From the NCBI RefSeq assembly GCF_964355755.1, contig NC_092675.1, forward strand, positions 1,369,001 through 1,433,000: 64,000 bases of DNA, read 5' to 3'. Below, in pieces: positions 1 to 10,831 of the stretch. A model generated the notes under the pieces. It had not been told where the DNA came from. It did not search any database and saw only the letters and a program-made list of their open reading frames with translations. The stretch comes from Antedon mediterranea. Taxonomy: Eukaryota > Echinodermata > Crinoidea > Comatulida > Antedonidae. The number at the start of each line of letters is the position of its first letter. Position 1 is the first letter of the stretch. Made by a program: the position numbers and the translations under genes.

Positions 1-771
1 ACCAATCAAAACGCTCAATACTTTAATCAGTATCCGGGGGTTTTTTTTGGTCATGGTTGATAGATATTAAACAAATTTTACATTAAAAAACAGGGTCAGC
101 ATTGATAACGCCCTTAATGCATACCTGTGGTACACCTAATATTTTTCAACTATTGTCAAACGTTCGCCCGAATAAAAGTCAGTTTTCACAGTTCACACAA
201 CAAAAGCAAGTAACATAATCTAGGCCTAATGCATCATTTTAATTTCTGTTGTTCAATTTAGCCTACACAAAACAAAACATTTATTTTTTTTATAACTCAA
301 TCCTTAAATTGATTTTCTTTGACAAGGTTTGCAGATATACCGCGCCTCTATTAGGCATGTATTTTTTTTTTTTTAGAAAAGGTGATTTTGCAGATCTTTA
401 TTTTCAATTATTTATCGGTGCCTCACACTCATGTTGCCCTTCCTAATAAAAGTGAATTTGTTTGATAAGAAATTAAAGTTACGTGCTTTTTAAAAGCTGG
501 GGTCATACACAGTCATCAAAATGTACGCATAGCCGGAAGTGATTGTTTAAGAGATATGTGGGATATGTTGATAAAGTACATTGACTCGCTAACATCATGA
601 AGTATGAATGGAAACACACAGCAGTTATATTAGATAGGCGATCGATTCATTTAGTAACAATGTAATGGTTAAAATGTAAAGTTCATACACACATAGTTTG
701 CTGGTACGGATCCAAGTGGTTAGGGAATTATTATTATTATTTATAATTATTATTTATATTCGTTTTATATA

Positions 772-876
772 CCTCGCAACTGAGTGTAAACCCTTAAGCT
801 CGGTTCACACTAGAGACCGTACCTCGCAACTGAGTGTAAACCCTTAAGCTCGGTTCACACTAGAGACGCAACGCAA
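772..876. repeat. Two-copy direct repeat of about 50 bp
   Basis: The phrase beginning ACCTCGCAACTGAGTGTAAA and ending in CACACTAGAGAC occurs twice back to back, almost unchanged. A stretch of short GCAACGCAA and GACGCAA motifs follows to about 896. Related GACGCAA/GCGCAACG motifs recur near 1873-1940, 33925-33975 and 56240-56260, so this is probably part of a dispersed repeat family. Confidence 0.7.
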
Positions 877-1453
877 GGACGCAAAGCGCAACGCAAATTA
901 ATTGACCAATCACGGCTCATCCGAACTGTCTATTGCGATTGATCAGTTGATAATTACATAATATATAATAAACAATTTAATCTAGTTATATATAAGCACT
1001 TATAAAGTTTCACCCGAAAATAATATATAATTATATATACATTATAGGCCTACTTACTGTGTTAACTCACTGCTTCTACATAACGTTACTTTTCATATTA
1101 GAAAATTAAAATATTTATGACATGTGATTGAGTAACTTATGAGCGTTCATTCAACTTTAGATTAAAATGTTAGGCAAGATTTCAAGTTTTTAATAGAAAT
1201 TAACAATTGTAAAACTACAATGGCTACAAAAGCTGTCTTGGGTTTTTTTTAAATATGATTTCGTCATTACGATGACTGTAACAATAATTAAATATTTTAA
1301 TCTTACACAAATCTGTATCCTCACTACAATTGTATTTAAGTACCGTATGTAGACGTTTTTAGAATTCACTTTTAGTGTTTCTTAAACCATGGAGTAAAAT
1401 TCCGGTAATTCATTCATAATAAACACATACAATGTATAATAACAATCTATAGG

Positions 1454-1688
1454 GGTGAGTCCCGTGTTCTCTGAACGTAGGGGAATGAGCTGTTAGGAGC
1501 TCATTGTACTAAGCCTCGGCATTATGTGGTAGGGTGGCCAGTTCCTTTCCACGCCGCCTTTTTTCTCCCTAGTATTTTCAACCAGGTACTCATTTTACAG
1601 CTGAGTGGATTGGGAGTTGTCGGGCATTGAACCCGGGTCTATCTGTACGACAGTCAAGTGTCCTAACCACTCGGCTATCCAACTCCTC
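1454..1688 (-). mobile_element. SINE with tRNA-like head
   Basis: On the minus strand, about 1615-1686 reads as a degenerate tRNA. GAGTTG at the start can pair with CAACTC at the end, an A-box-like TAGCCGAGTGGTTAGGAC follows, and a B-box-like GGTTCAATGCC closes the head. The 3' part (toward 1454) is unrelated sequence, as expected for a tRNA-derived SINE. The anticodon stem pairs poorly, so a working tRNA is unlikely. Confidence 0.55.
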
Positions 1689-2470
1689 AACAATCTATAA
1701 GGTCTCCTAAATTAAATTGTATTTATCTTCATTTTCAGGCTTATGCCTTACTATGTTGCTATCTTGATGAGCTATCAAAGATAGAAATAAATAGGGTGTT
1801 ATTATATAGGCTAGGTATAAGTTTGATTGAACTAGGCAATCTGACTCAGTATTAAGCTTGGCTCCCACTTGGACAACGCAAGGACGTAAGCGCACCTTCC
1901 GAACGTGTCGTTGCGCGTGCGCCTACGTCACTGTTACGTTGGTTCCAAGTGGAAATCAAGATTTAGACCTACATACCAAGATGGTTTATAAAGGAAGATA
2001 TTTCTATTAACGAATACTGCACTTTAATGATACAGATACGTATGTTAATGTGCCAAAGTTGAAAATATACATTAGTATTTTTTAAAAGTTGTGGGTGCAC
2101 GATTTCCAGAAACATCACAATGACAATTGACACAAACTGTAACCATTCACACGGATTTGAAAGTCGACGGACAATAATGTCAAATTCTATTGGTTTTAGT
2201 GGGATAAGCTTCATCTGCGTGCTATTCAATCGCGTCAAACTCAAACAATTACAAGTGTTCTTTCTAATTCAAAAGATTACTAAAGCTGTATTTTTTACAA
2301 TCTTATCCAAATGAACCCAACTCAAGGTAGCATAATAGCCGCAGGTTTATTATTCAGCAGGTTCGTGTAGTATAAGAGCGTAGTGAAATTGTGATTTTAA
2401 AACAGATTTGTCGTTTGTTTGTAATTCTAGGAGCCAGTTTGAACATACCAGATACAGCCGACAGTACAGT

Positions 2471-5400
2471 ATGAGCACTGCAGTTATAAGGAATGCTGTA
2501 GACCCAAGTAAAACAATGTCGAACAACGCGAAGCGAAGAAAGATGGAGGAGAAATATGCAATCAGTAAAAAGCCATCTGAAAACGGACATAAAACTAATG
2601 GCGAAAAAGAGTGCGTTTTGCTGAAGAAAAATCAATTCGGGGATGATTCGGACGGATTTATGAGTAATGGTGATTGGAAGAAACGATGGGATAACCAACA
2701 AACAAAATTCCATAAAGAAGTATACCACGAGTAAGTATATTTATGTAATAAATTCAAAATAATGCCAGTAAAAAACGTACACTTTATTCCTTAGACCACG
2801 TATTTCATTTGTATTTATCGGAAAATCACTTCAAATCTACAGCCATTTTTATCATCCTCTTTTTTTTTAATTCAACTTCTCATAACTCTGTTAGTGAAGA
2901 ATCAGGACCAACAGGTGGTAAACACCTTTAAAACGGTCCAGTCCAAATTTCATAGTCGCTTCATTCTTCGACTCACGAAGTTTTGTCGGATTGGATTCAG
3001 GCGACAATCAACGACAAAATCGAAAATCGAAAGCCCTCGTTTACGAAATATTACTTGTTGATATAAAGTTTGCGGTACACCACGTATATTAGTTGTGAAA
3101 AGAACTGTTGAGTTTATTTATTGAAATTTCAAAACATCATCTTACTTGTAATTTCAAAACATCATCAGTATATACAAATACACTATTTTAGTGATAAGCA
3201 CAAGATTATTATATTTATAGTTCTATATAGGCCTACAGTACTGTTTTTCCATAAATGATATTTACAATAGCATATCTACTTGTTTTTATAAATAACCTAT
3301 TTACAATATCCTGTCTTGTTTGATAATTACAGCATACTTCTGAGTTATTATGACGCAATGCTGAATAACAAAACCAAGTGTAGATTTTTTGTTCCGCTTT
3401 GTGGAAAATCAGTGGACATGAAATGGTAAGTGAACCAAAACCAGACATTTTATTGGTTTTTATTGGTCTGTGGGAATGAAAATTATATTGCATTCAACTT
3501 ATTCTAGTCCATAATTAAACATTATAGTTAACAATCTATTGATAAGTTATAGTAATTTTCATTGTGACTCGACGAAATACCTTTCCCATGACTTCTAATA
3601 TATATTACTTCAATTCAATTTATTTATTCCGTCAAGCACTTTGCCTCGAAAATTGTTTTGCTTGTCACGTATATAAAACATTAACAATATAATAAAGTGG
3701 TTAAAATACAAACAGTACGGCACCAAGGGGTAAAAAACAAACAGTACGGCACCAAGGGGTAAAAAACAAACAGTACGGCACCAAGGGGTAAAAAACAAAC
3801 AGTACGGCACCAAGGGGTAAAAAACAAACAGTACGGCACCAAGGGGTAAAATACAAACAGTACGGCACCAAGGGGTAAAAAACAAACAGTACGGCACCAA
3901 GGGGTAAAAAACAAACAGTACGGCACCAAGGGGTAAAAAACAAACAGTACGGCACCAAGGGGTAAAAAACAAACAGTACGGCACCAAGGGGTAAAAAACA
4001 AACAGTACGGCACCAAGGGGTAAAAAACAAACAGTACGGCACCAAGGGGTAAAAAACAAACAGTACGGCACCAAGGGGTAAAAAACAAACAGTACGGCAC
4101 CAAGGGGTAAAATACAAAAGCAACAATATATTATATCAGAAGTCAGCATCAACTAAAAACAATGCGACTTGTTTAGCATTTAATACAAAGAAATATTAAC
4201 TTTAAAAGTTAACTTTCTATAAATATAAATGATCATTACCATGCTGGAGTGAGTGAGCCTTTTATAGTCGTTCAACAATACTGATTTTTCTAGTGAAACG
4301 CCTACAATTAAATACTTTTACTTTGTGGTACAATTACCAGAATCTTCAATTCACTCTGAGATAATGAAAACCATTATGCAAAACTAATTTTATGTATACA
4401 ATTATTTATTAAAGGTTATTAGATAAGGGTCATTCTGTCGTAGGATGTGAACTAGTAGAACTTGGAGTACAGCAATTCTTTAGGGAACAAGACATTGAAT
4501 ACACAGTAGAAGAAATTCCAAATATCACAAATGGCAAATTATACAAGGTAGGTTGTTCTGTCTTTATGCAACGACCAAAACGGTTCTAAAGATATAACCC
4601 ATGCTTCAGCTAAATTAAACATCATACTTTTATATTGAATGATAATCAAATTAAACGATATAAAACAAACAGTACAGTAAATTTTAATGAAGTCATAACT
4701 ACAATAATCGCATAGAGGAACAATCAACTTAGCAAATTAATCTCCTGTATTATACCAGTATGGAAAATCCATTGACATCCATCCTCCTTATTAAGTGACC
4801 ATTCAAAACCACAGATGATGACCACCTTTTTAATTTGACCCTCTATTATCAATCCTAGCTAACACCTACACATTTTGAAATTATTTTCTTCAAATAGTCC
4901 TATCAAGCTACATATGTTGTTATCATTATCTCATTTACTTTATAATCCTGATGCATTTATTAGAGGCACTGGTGCATGGAGTTCGGTTTATTGTAAATTT
5001 CCACTGACTAATAACCTAATGCTGATTCATCTATTGCTTCAAACTCTACTGTATCTCCACATTATGCCATCAACTTTCCAGTATCATAAGCAATTATGTA
5101 ATACAATGTCTCACATAATGTATCACAAGTGGTGCGGTTACGGTTATGGTTAGGCTAAAGCTCTGTCTACACTATCATACTAGTTTGATAAAAAAAATGT
5201 GATGTGGCCAAATATGGTAGTGATATGCCCATATATGGTAGTGAAATTACATCATCATGTGGGAACAATTTTGTCACAAAGTTTTATAGTATAGACAGAG
5301 CTTTATGTTATAATCAGGTGTCACATATGATACATAAATTACACTGTATTTCTGAATTATCTATGATACTGGAAAAACTATGCAGTACCAAGAATCAAGA

Positions 5401-6837
5401 TATATATGCAAGTTTCTAATTTATAACTAGATAAATTTATGGTAAATTGTGACAATGGGCTCTTGTCTATCTTCTCTAGAGTCTATCTAAGATTAACTGG
5501 TATAGGGCCTACTAGTTGAACTAAAGTTGTTGACATCTAGATTACAACCCATAATATAAATATTAATACTACAGTATAAAACTCTGATTACTTTTAAATT
5601 AGGGCGTCAAAGACGACATTTGCATCTACACATGTGACTTCTTTAAGATAAATTCAGCAACAACTGGAGGTAAATTTGATTGTATCTGGGACCGTGGATC
5701 ATTAGCTGCCATCAACCCGTCAGACCGCAATAGGTACGTTTAAATGTTGGACTGTCCTGTATGTTAATGTGGTTACGATATTTAATCAATAGTAGCGTCA
5801 ACGCATGCGTACAAAGTCAGCTTTTCAACACACGTTACAATATGTGACTTTTTACTGATAATTTTATTTGATATGTCTAAATAAAAAATTACAATCTATA
5901 TAGTTGAAATCTGTTAATCAGCAGGTACACGTCGGGTACTAATCCTAGTTCTATAGAAGCGGGTTAGGAAAGCTTACAGCCTAAACATTATTGTTTATTT
6001 ATTTGCACAAAAACAAGTTATACTATTTCTATTTTAGATATCATGACGTAATTTTGGATTTATTAGAAGAGGATGGTCGTTACTTATTGGATGTATTTGA
6101 AGTAGACCACAAAAAGTTTGCCGGGCCACCAAATAACTTTTTAAAAGAAGACATTCACAAACTATTTGGTAAATATACAATATCATTATCTTTAAACCTT
6201 TCTACTAAAGTTTCCAAAATTTGCTGACAAACTGCAGAAATATTCTTTTATGAACTCAGCGAAACAAATAATTTACACTAGTAAACTTTAGTTTGCAGCA
6301 CAAGCAGTTTGCAAACAAGTTGTATCAAGTTTTCTAGTGTAGACTAGGCCAAGCTCGGAAACGTTATCAAACTTGCATTCAAACTGCAAGTCTGGTAAAA
6401 TTTACAAATGTAGACGAGGCTTTAGTCTACATTAGAAACTTGACCAATTCTTTGTTTGCAACAAACTCCGAACTTGCCACTATTTGGAGAAATTCGTGGT
6501 GTCTATCTGACATTATAGTTACTGGATCGTCTGGTATTGTCCATCTGTATAGAATAACATGACTACAAAACTGTTATTTTATTGGCTGAACACCACATTA
6601 CCCTGACATGCACAGCGCCGCACTGACAAAACCCCGTTCCACCATTACCAAAAGATACTGTTACCTTGTTTTTACTTTTTTTAAATTATTGATTTGAAAT
6701 CTTATTTTGTTTTTGTTTTTCCAGAGGAAAAATGCAATGTTGAAGATCTAAAGAGAAGAGATGCAATGACCAAATGGCAACAGGAATGGAATGTGGACTA
6801 CTTTGACGAATGTGTATACATGTTAACGTTTAAGTAG
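2471..6837 (+). CDS. TPMT: Thiopurine S-methyltransferase (TPMT), six coding exons
   Basis: Exons 2471-2730, 3333-3425, 4415-4547, 5603-5733, 6038-6168 and 6725-6837 join at GT-AG introns in consistent phase and give 286 aa. The product transfers a methyl group from S-adenosylmethionine to thiol groups, probably in the cytosol. Family hallmarks are visible in order: GDWKKRWDN with FHKE near residues 66-82 (family W..KW...F), FFVPLCGKSVDMKW at 105-118, GHSVVGCELVELGVQQFF just after it, FDCIWDRGSLAAINPSDR around 187-204, and a final FDECVYMLTFK. The core matches vertebrate TPMT (about 245 aa), but the N-terminus is about 40 residues longer and rich in Lys, Ser and Asn. The ATG at 2471 is the first in frame. 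Starts at later in-frame ATGs are possible. Orthology is sure at family level. Substrate preference is inferred. Confidence 0.93.
3705..4112. repeat. 29-bp minisatellite, about 14 copies, TPMT intron 2
   Basis: A 29-bp unit with core CAGTACGGCACCAAGGGG followed by TAAAAAACAAA repeats about fourteen times with almost no variation. The only clear change is TAAAATAC for TAAAAAAC in a few units. Because 29 is not a multiple of 3, all three minus frames stay open as a 29-residue periodic peptide. This is a by-product of the repeat, not a gene. Confidence 0.95.
5156..5306. mobile_element. MITE of the AAAGCTCTGTCTACACTATC family, TPMT intron 3
   Basis: About 150 bp with terminal inverted repeats: TAAAGCTCTGTCTACACTAT on the left and TATAGACAGAGCTTTA on the right. 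The interior contains GTGATGTG, CATATATGG and ATCATCATG, as in the other copies in this window. The TA at each end may be a target-site duplication. There is no coding capacity, so it must be non-autonomous. Confidence 0.85.
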
Positions 6838-7072
6838 TTCAATGTACAAAACAAAAAAGAAGATTTTTTTTATGTTAAGTTATAAAATGGATACTTTAAA
6901 TAAGTGAATATTAAAGCCAAGCAGCTAGCGCAGCTGTATCGGGTACAGGTATTTATAACATAGCGGAATAGCAAAAATAGTTGGTAAATTATATTAATTT
7001 ATATAACTTCATTATGAGTGATCAAATTAACGAAGTTTACTATTGATTGATTATTGATGAAAGTATTTACTA

Positions 7073-7078
7073 AATAAA
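7073..7078 (+). terminator. Candidate TPMT polyadenylation signal
   Basis: AATAAA about 235 bp after the TPMT stop codon, in TACTAAATAAACTAATTT. It is the first clear canonical hexamer on the plus strand after the gene. This is a positional inference without transcript support. Confidence 0.45.
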
Positions 7079-8290
7079 CTAATTTAATAATGATAGTGTT
7101 TAACACGAATTGGCCACTTAAGAAAAAAAAAACAAAAATGGAATTGGCTAGTTTATGGACAGAATGTTATTATATATATATATATTTATGTTTGAATTAA
7201 GATGTCCTAAAATGAAACTTTGATGAAAATAGTTGTCGTCTGAAATTTGCCATCAAGACGTCTACACGAAATATACATGCGGGATTATGTGAATTCAGAT
7301 AAAAATAGAAATGACGGTAATTACGTGTATTAGACATTGCCTGCAAAAAGCATTTGAACTAAAACAGCATAGCATGTTGCGAATAGCTAAGCAAAACAAT
7401 GAGTTCTAGGTCTAATGTTAAAACTAATTATTGTACATTCACCCGCGAGATTTCCTGAACTTCATCGTCAAGCAGAGAAACCAATTTAAACATAATGTAT
7501 AATTAACGAAACTAAAAATAGCTTGCATAGTTCGCAATGCATATTTAAATCTGTTTCAACTAGACAAATTTATTCTCGCGCGAATCGAAAGCATTGACCA
7601 ATGCGTATTCATGTACTTTTTGTGACGCAATAAATTGCCCAACCAATCAGAACTCAGGAATGCTCAATTCGCATGAATATATTCGCATTGTGGAAAATAT
7701 GCTTCACGTGTCGGTTTTAATAATACGTTAGTTGGATAGTTTGTTTTCGGAGATCTGAACTTTAGAATAGAGAAATGCCATTTGATTCGATTGATGTTTG
7801 TAATTAGTATGTAAATGTAGATATTGTTAGGAAATTAACAACGAGTCCATTGTAACAGTACTGTGGTTTGAAACATTTTTTTCAACTTATATATAAATAC
7901 TAAATGTTTGTCAAACGAGAAAATATGCACTGTATATATCTCGCTCGTGTGGCGATATTTAGAATGTTCAAAAGCAGTAAGGAGAGAGGCAGGGTTGCGA
8001 GTCATAGGCCTACCAAATCGATTACTTTGAGTAGGCCTAAATACAGTCTTAATTCCCATAAGCTATGGTATCATTTAGAATATTCTGGTATTCATTGTAA
8101 TTTTTAATTTAAATTATTTATAAGATGACGGTTATTAAGTATCAATATGAATACATTGTTTTCTTTCTCAAAGTATATCACAGTAATGTAGTTATAATTC
8201 AGTGATGAGGTCGACAGAAATTGACATTTTGTGAGACCGAAATTCAGCTAGTCAAACATCAACTAGCCAATTATATGGGTTGATAGAGTA

Positions 8291-8447
8291 AAGGCCAATT
8301 TACACAGACGAGCGGTAGTAAAAATATAGAAACTATGTTATTCCTTATGACCATTTACAACACAACAGGATAGATACTGATCCATACGTTGGACAAGCTC
8401 CTCGGTTTTACGCTTACCGTTACCACTCGTCTGTGGTAATTTACCTT
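8291..8447. mobile_element. Inverted-repeat MITE, about 155 bp
   Basis: The left end AAAGGCCAATTTACACAGAC continues with GAGCGGTAG. The right end CTACC-like ACCACTCGTCTGTGGTAATT then TACCTTAA is its near complement. Nothing inside is open for coding. It looks like a different family from the AAAGCTCTG MITE, although both termini carry a similar ACAC motif. Confidence 0.65.
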
Positions 8448-9181
8448 AAGCCTAGATATTTGCAGGTTGGTCATTAGCCTACTTTTCGACTAAAACTACG
8501 GTGTAAATGTGTACGGCCATTAAGAGACCTTCCTCTAAGTTGAATATCGTTTATACGGTTACCGTGCCATTTATGGAAAAAAATGACGACATTCAGTAGT
8601 TTTGCTTTTGGAATAAGAAACAGGACTTACATTTTTTATTAACTGTATAGACACACAGACTTTTAATCAATATAGATTTGATGGGGAACTTTGACAATAA
8701 ATAACGAAAATATAGACTAAATGTTATTACTGTACGTTTCTTTCTTTTCAAAATTAAAATATAAAGGAAAACCAACAAGGTATTTTAATCTCTTCAAATG
8801 GAAAACATTGAAAAAACAGATTGAAAGAACAGATTTAAAGAACAGATTGAACATTTAGTAATATTTACTATTTAAATATACCTACAGGCATAATTATTAG
8901 AAGAATCGCCAATCGTCTATGTTGAAGTAGAAAAGATTTTGCAATCTTGCTAATATGGTGGTTAACATCATCGTAAAACTAAACACAGATTTGTTAAATA
9001 AATATTTTCAAAGGATTTCTATAGACAACTTCCAGTCGGCATATTTTAAAAAAGGACTGCTTTATGTGATAAAATAAAGCCCGCGGCTTAGCTTGAAGCG
9101 ACCTTATTTATTTGGAAAAAGTGGTTTAGACAGATGGCAAACAACAAAAAACAAAATTTGACAACGTAACGCTGGAACTAG

Positions 9182-9290
9182 TAAAGCTCTGTCTACACTA
9201 TCAGACTAGTGATATGCCCAAATATGGTATGTCCATTATGGGCACATCACATATTGTCACATAAAGTTTGTTAGTGTAGAAAGCGCTTTA
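9182..9290. mobile_element. MITE copy, AAAGCTCTG family
   Basis: It starts TAAAGCTCTGTCTACACTAT and ends GTGTAGAAAGCGCTTTA. The interior has GATATGCCC, AAATATGGTA and GGGCACATCACA. At about 109 bp it is shorter than the 145-150 bp copies, with an internal deletion. Confidence 0.85.
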
Positions 9291-9483
9291 CTATATTGTG
9301 TCAAATCGGTGTTGATTGAAGATGTTTTAAAACTGTTTACTTGACACAACGTAAACCTCTGCATTACTAAAACCGGTATATATATAACACTGATGTCTAT
9401 GTACAGTATACATTTCAACACAAACTCGACAGACAAGTGCTATTCCATGCGATTTTCAATAACGATATAACTTGTTCAGTATC

Positions 9484-9614
9484 TAAAGCTCTGTCTACAC
9501 TATCAAACTAGTGATGTGCCCAAATATGGTAGTGATATGACAGCATCGTGCCCATATATGGCCACATCACATTTTTGTTGTTACATAAAGTTTGATAGTG
9601 TAGACAGCGCTTTA
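9484..9614. mobile_element. MITE copy, AAAGCTCTG family
   Basis: It starts TAAAGCTCTGTCTACACTAT and ends AGTGTAGACAGCGCTTTA. The interior GTGATGTGCCCAAATATGG and CATATATGGCCACATCACA form the inner part of the palindrome. About 131 bp, no coding capacity. Confidence 0.87.
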
Positions 9615-10649
9615 GAAAAGTACCGTGATACAGAGTTACATGTAATAAATTATTGTATCTTTTTTTTCATTGTCATATTAATTAGACATTGTATTTGGGA
9701 GTTTGCCTATAATACAAATACAATTATCTCTACTGTAGATACAGCATACAGGTATAAAAACTGAACTTCTAAATAACACATCAATAAATATTTAGAACAG
9801 AATAAATCGTGTGAAAACCTTATCGATATGCTATGCTATTAATGTCTATATGTACACAATAACCTAGGGCCACATAACCGTATCACAATAACTCGGGCGC
9901 CGGTTGTATAGACTGGATACAATTTGTTTAATTTGGAATGAATTACATTCATTTTACAACAGTCAACATGAGTCATAAAATGAATGAAGTAAACAATGCA
10001 ATACTTGCTATATTGGTCATCTAATACTGTAGATAGATTACACTATTGTTTGGTTTATTTCTATAATAAATCTAGAATGACCTAAACGTTGGCAGACATT
10101 TAAATGGATAGTAATTCTTACCTGATAGCCACAACGGGAGCACAAATAAACAATTAGGAGGCATATCATTGGGATTTCAGTGCAGAAAACATGCAAACCT
10201 ACCTACCATAAGAGAAAAACCCCAATTTAAATTAAACATAAAAACAAAATACCTTTACCACATGATTTTAATCAAATATACAGAATATACAAGTTTTGCA
10301 ATTTTATTTGCCTATGTGCTATTAAATATGATTTACCAATTTAGTGGCGGCCATTTTGGATTTTTGCCGCCATCTTAAAAAATAAAAATACGACCACAGT
10401 GGCTCCTAGGCAAACATCAATTGGTAGGTCCCAATAAGGCTTCATACCAAATTTGGCGCTTTTGTCCACCATGTAATACATTTCTCAAAATGTGTTGTTA
10501 AGCCACCTGATACATAATTACTATGAACTATCAGAAACAATTACATAAATGTATACCAATACTTCTGTGAGTATTATGAATTCAAAGACGTATTACTTAT
10601 ATTGCACGTAAGTATCACTGTTATTCCCCATTTCAAGTAAATACAGCAG

Positions 10650-10655
10650 TTTATT
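10650..10655 (-). terminator. Candidate EIPR1 polyadenylation signal
   Basis: TTTATT on the plus strand reads AATAAA on the minus strand, about 180 bp downstream of the EIPR1 stop codon. It is the nearest canonical hexamer. Positional inference only. Confidence 0.45.
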
Positions 10656-10831
10656 AAAACCATATATCATACGGTCAATCAGAAATTTAAAAAAAAGACC
10701 TCTGATGGGATTCGAACAGAGGCCTAAGAAAACATAGGAGGCTTCAGTACTTTTATGAACGATGGACTCATTGAGAGCATAAATATTTGATAATTTTTTG
10801 GAAAATGACTGTACATGAGTATTTACACTGA

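Larger units (their letters stand above)
1..2407. other. Intergenic region upstream of TPMT, no gene seen
   Basis: No open frame here resembles a known protein or sits next to convincing splice sites. The stretch is AT-rich and contains small repeats: a direct duplication at about 772-876, a SINE with a tRNA-like head near 1454-1688, and a short inverted GC-rich repeat around 1857-1955. The TPMT promoter should lie near the right end, but I see no clear TATA box. Confidence 0.6.
7079..10649. other. Intergenic region between TPMT and EIPR1
   Basis: The two genes converge here. I see no exon with recognisable protein similarity. Contents are an inverted-repeat element at 8291-8447, two copies of the AAAGCTCTG MITE at 9182-9290 and 9484-9614, and AT-rich unique sequence. 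A TA microsatellite is near 7174-7187. Confidence 0.6.

Noticed and set aside
1615-1686. Functional tRNA gene on the minus strand
   Set aside because: A- and B-box-like motifs and six acceptor-stem pairs are present, but the anticodon stem does not pair and unrelated sequence follows as in a SINE.
3610-4152. Three overlapping open frames of 140-180 codons on the minus strand
   Set aside because: All three are frames of the 29-bp minisatellite in a TPMT intron.
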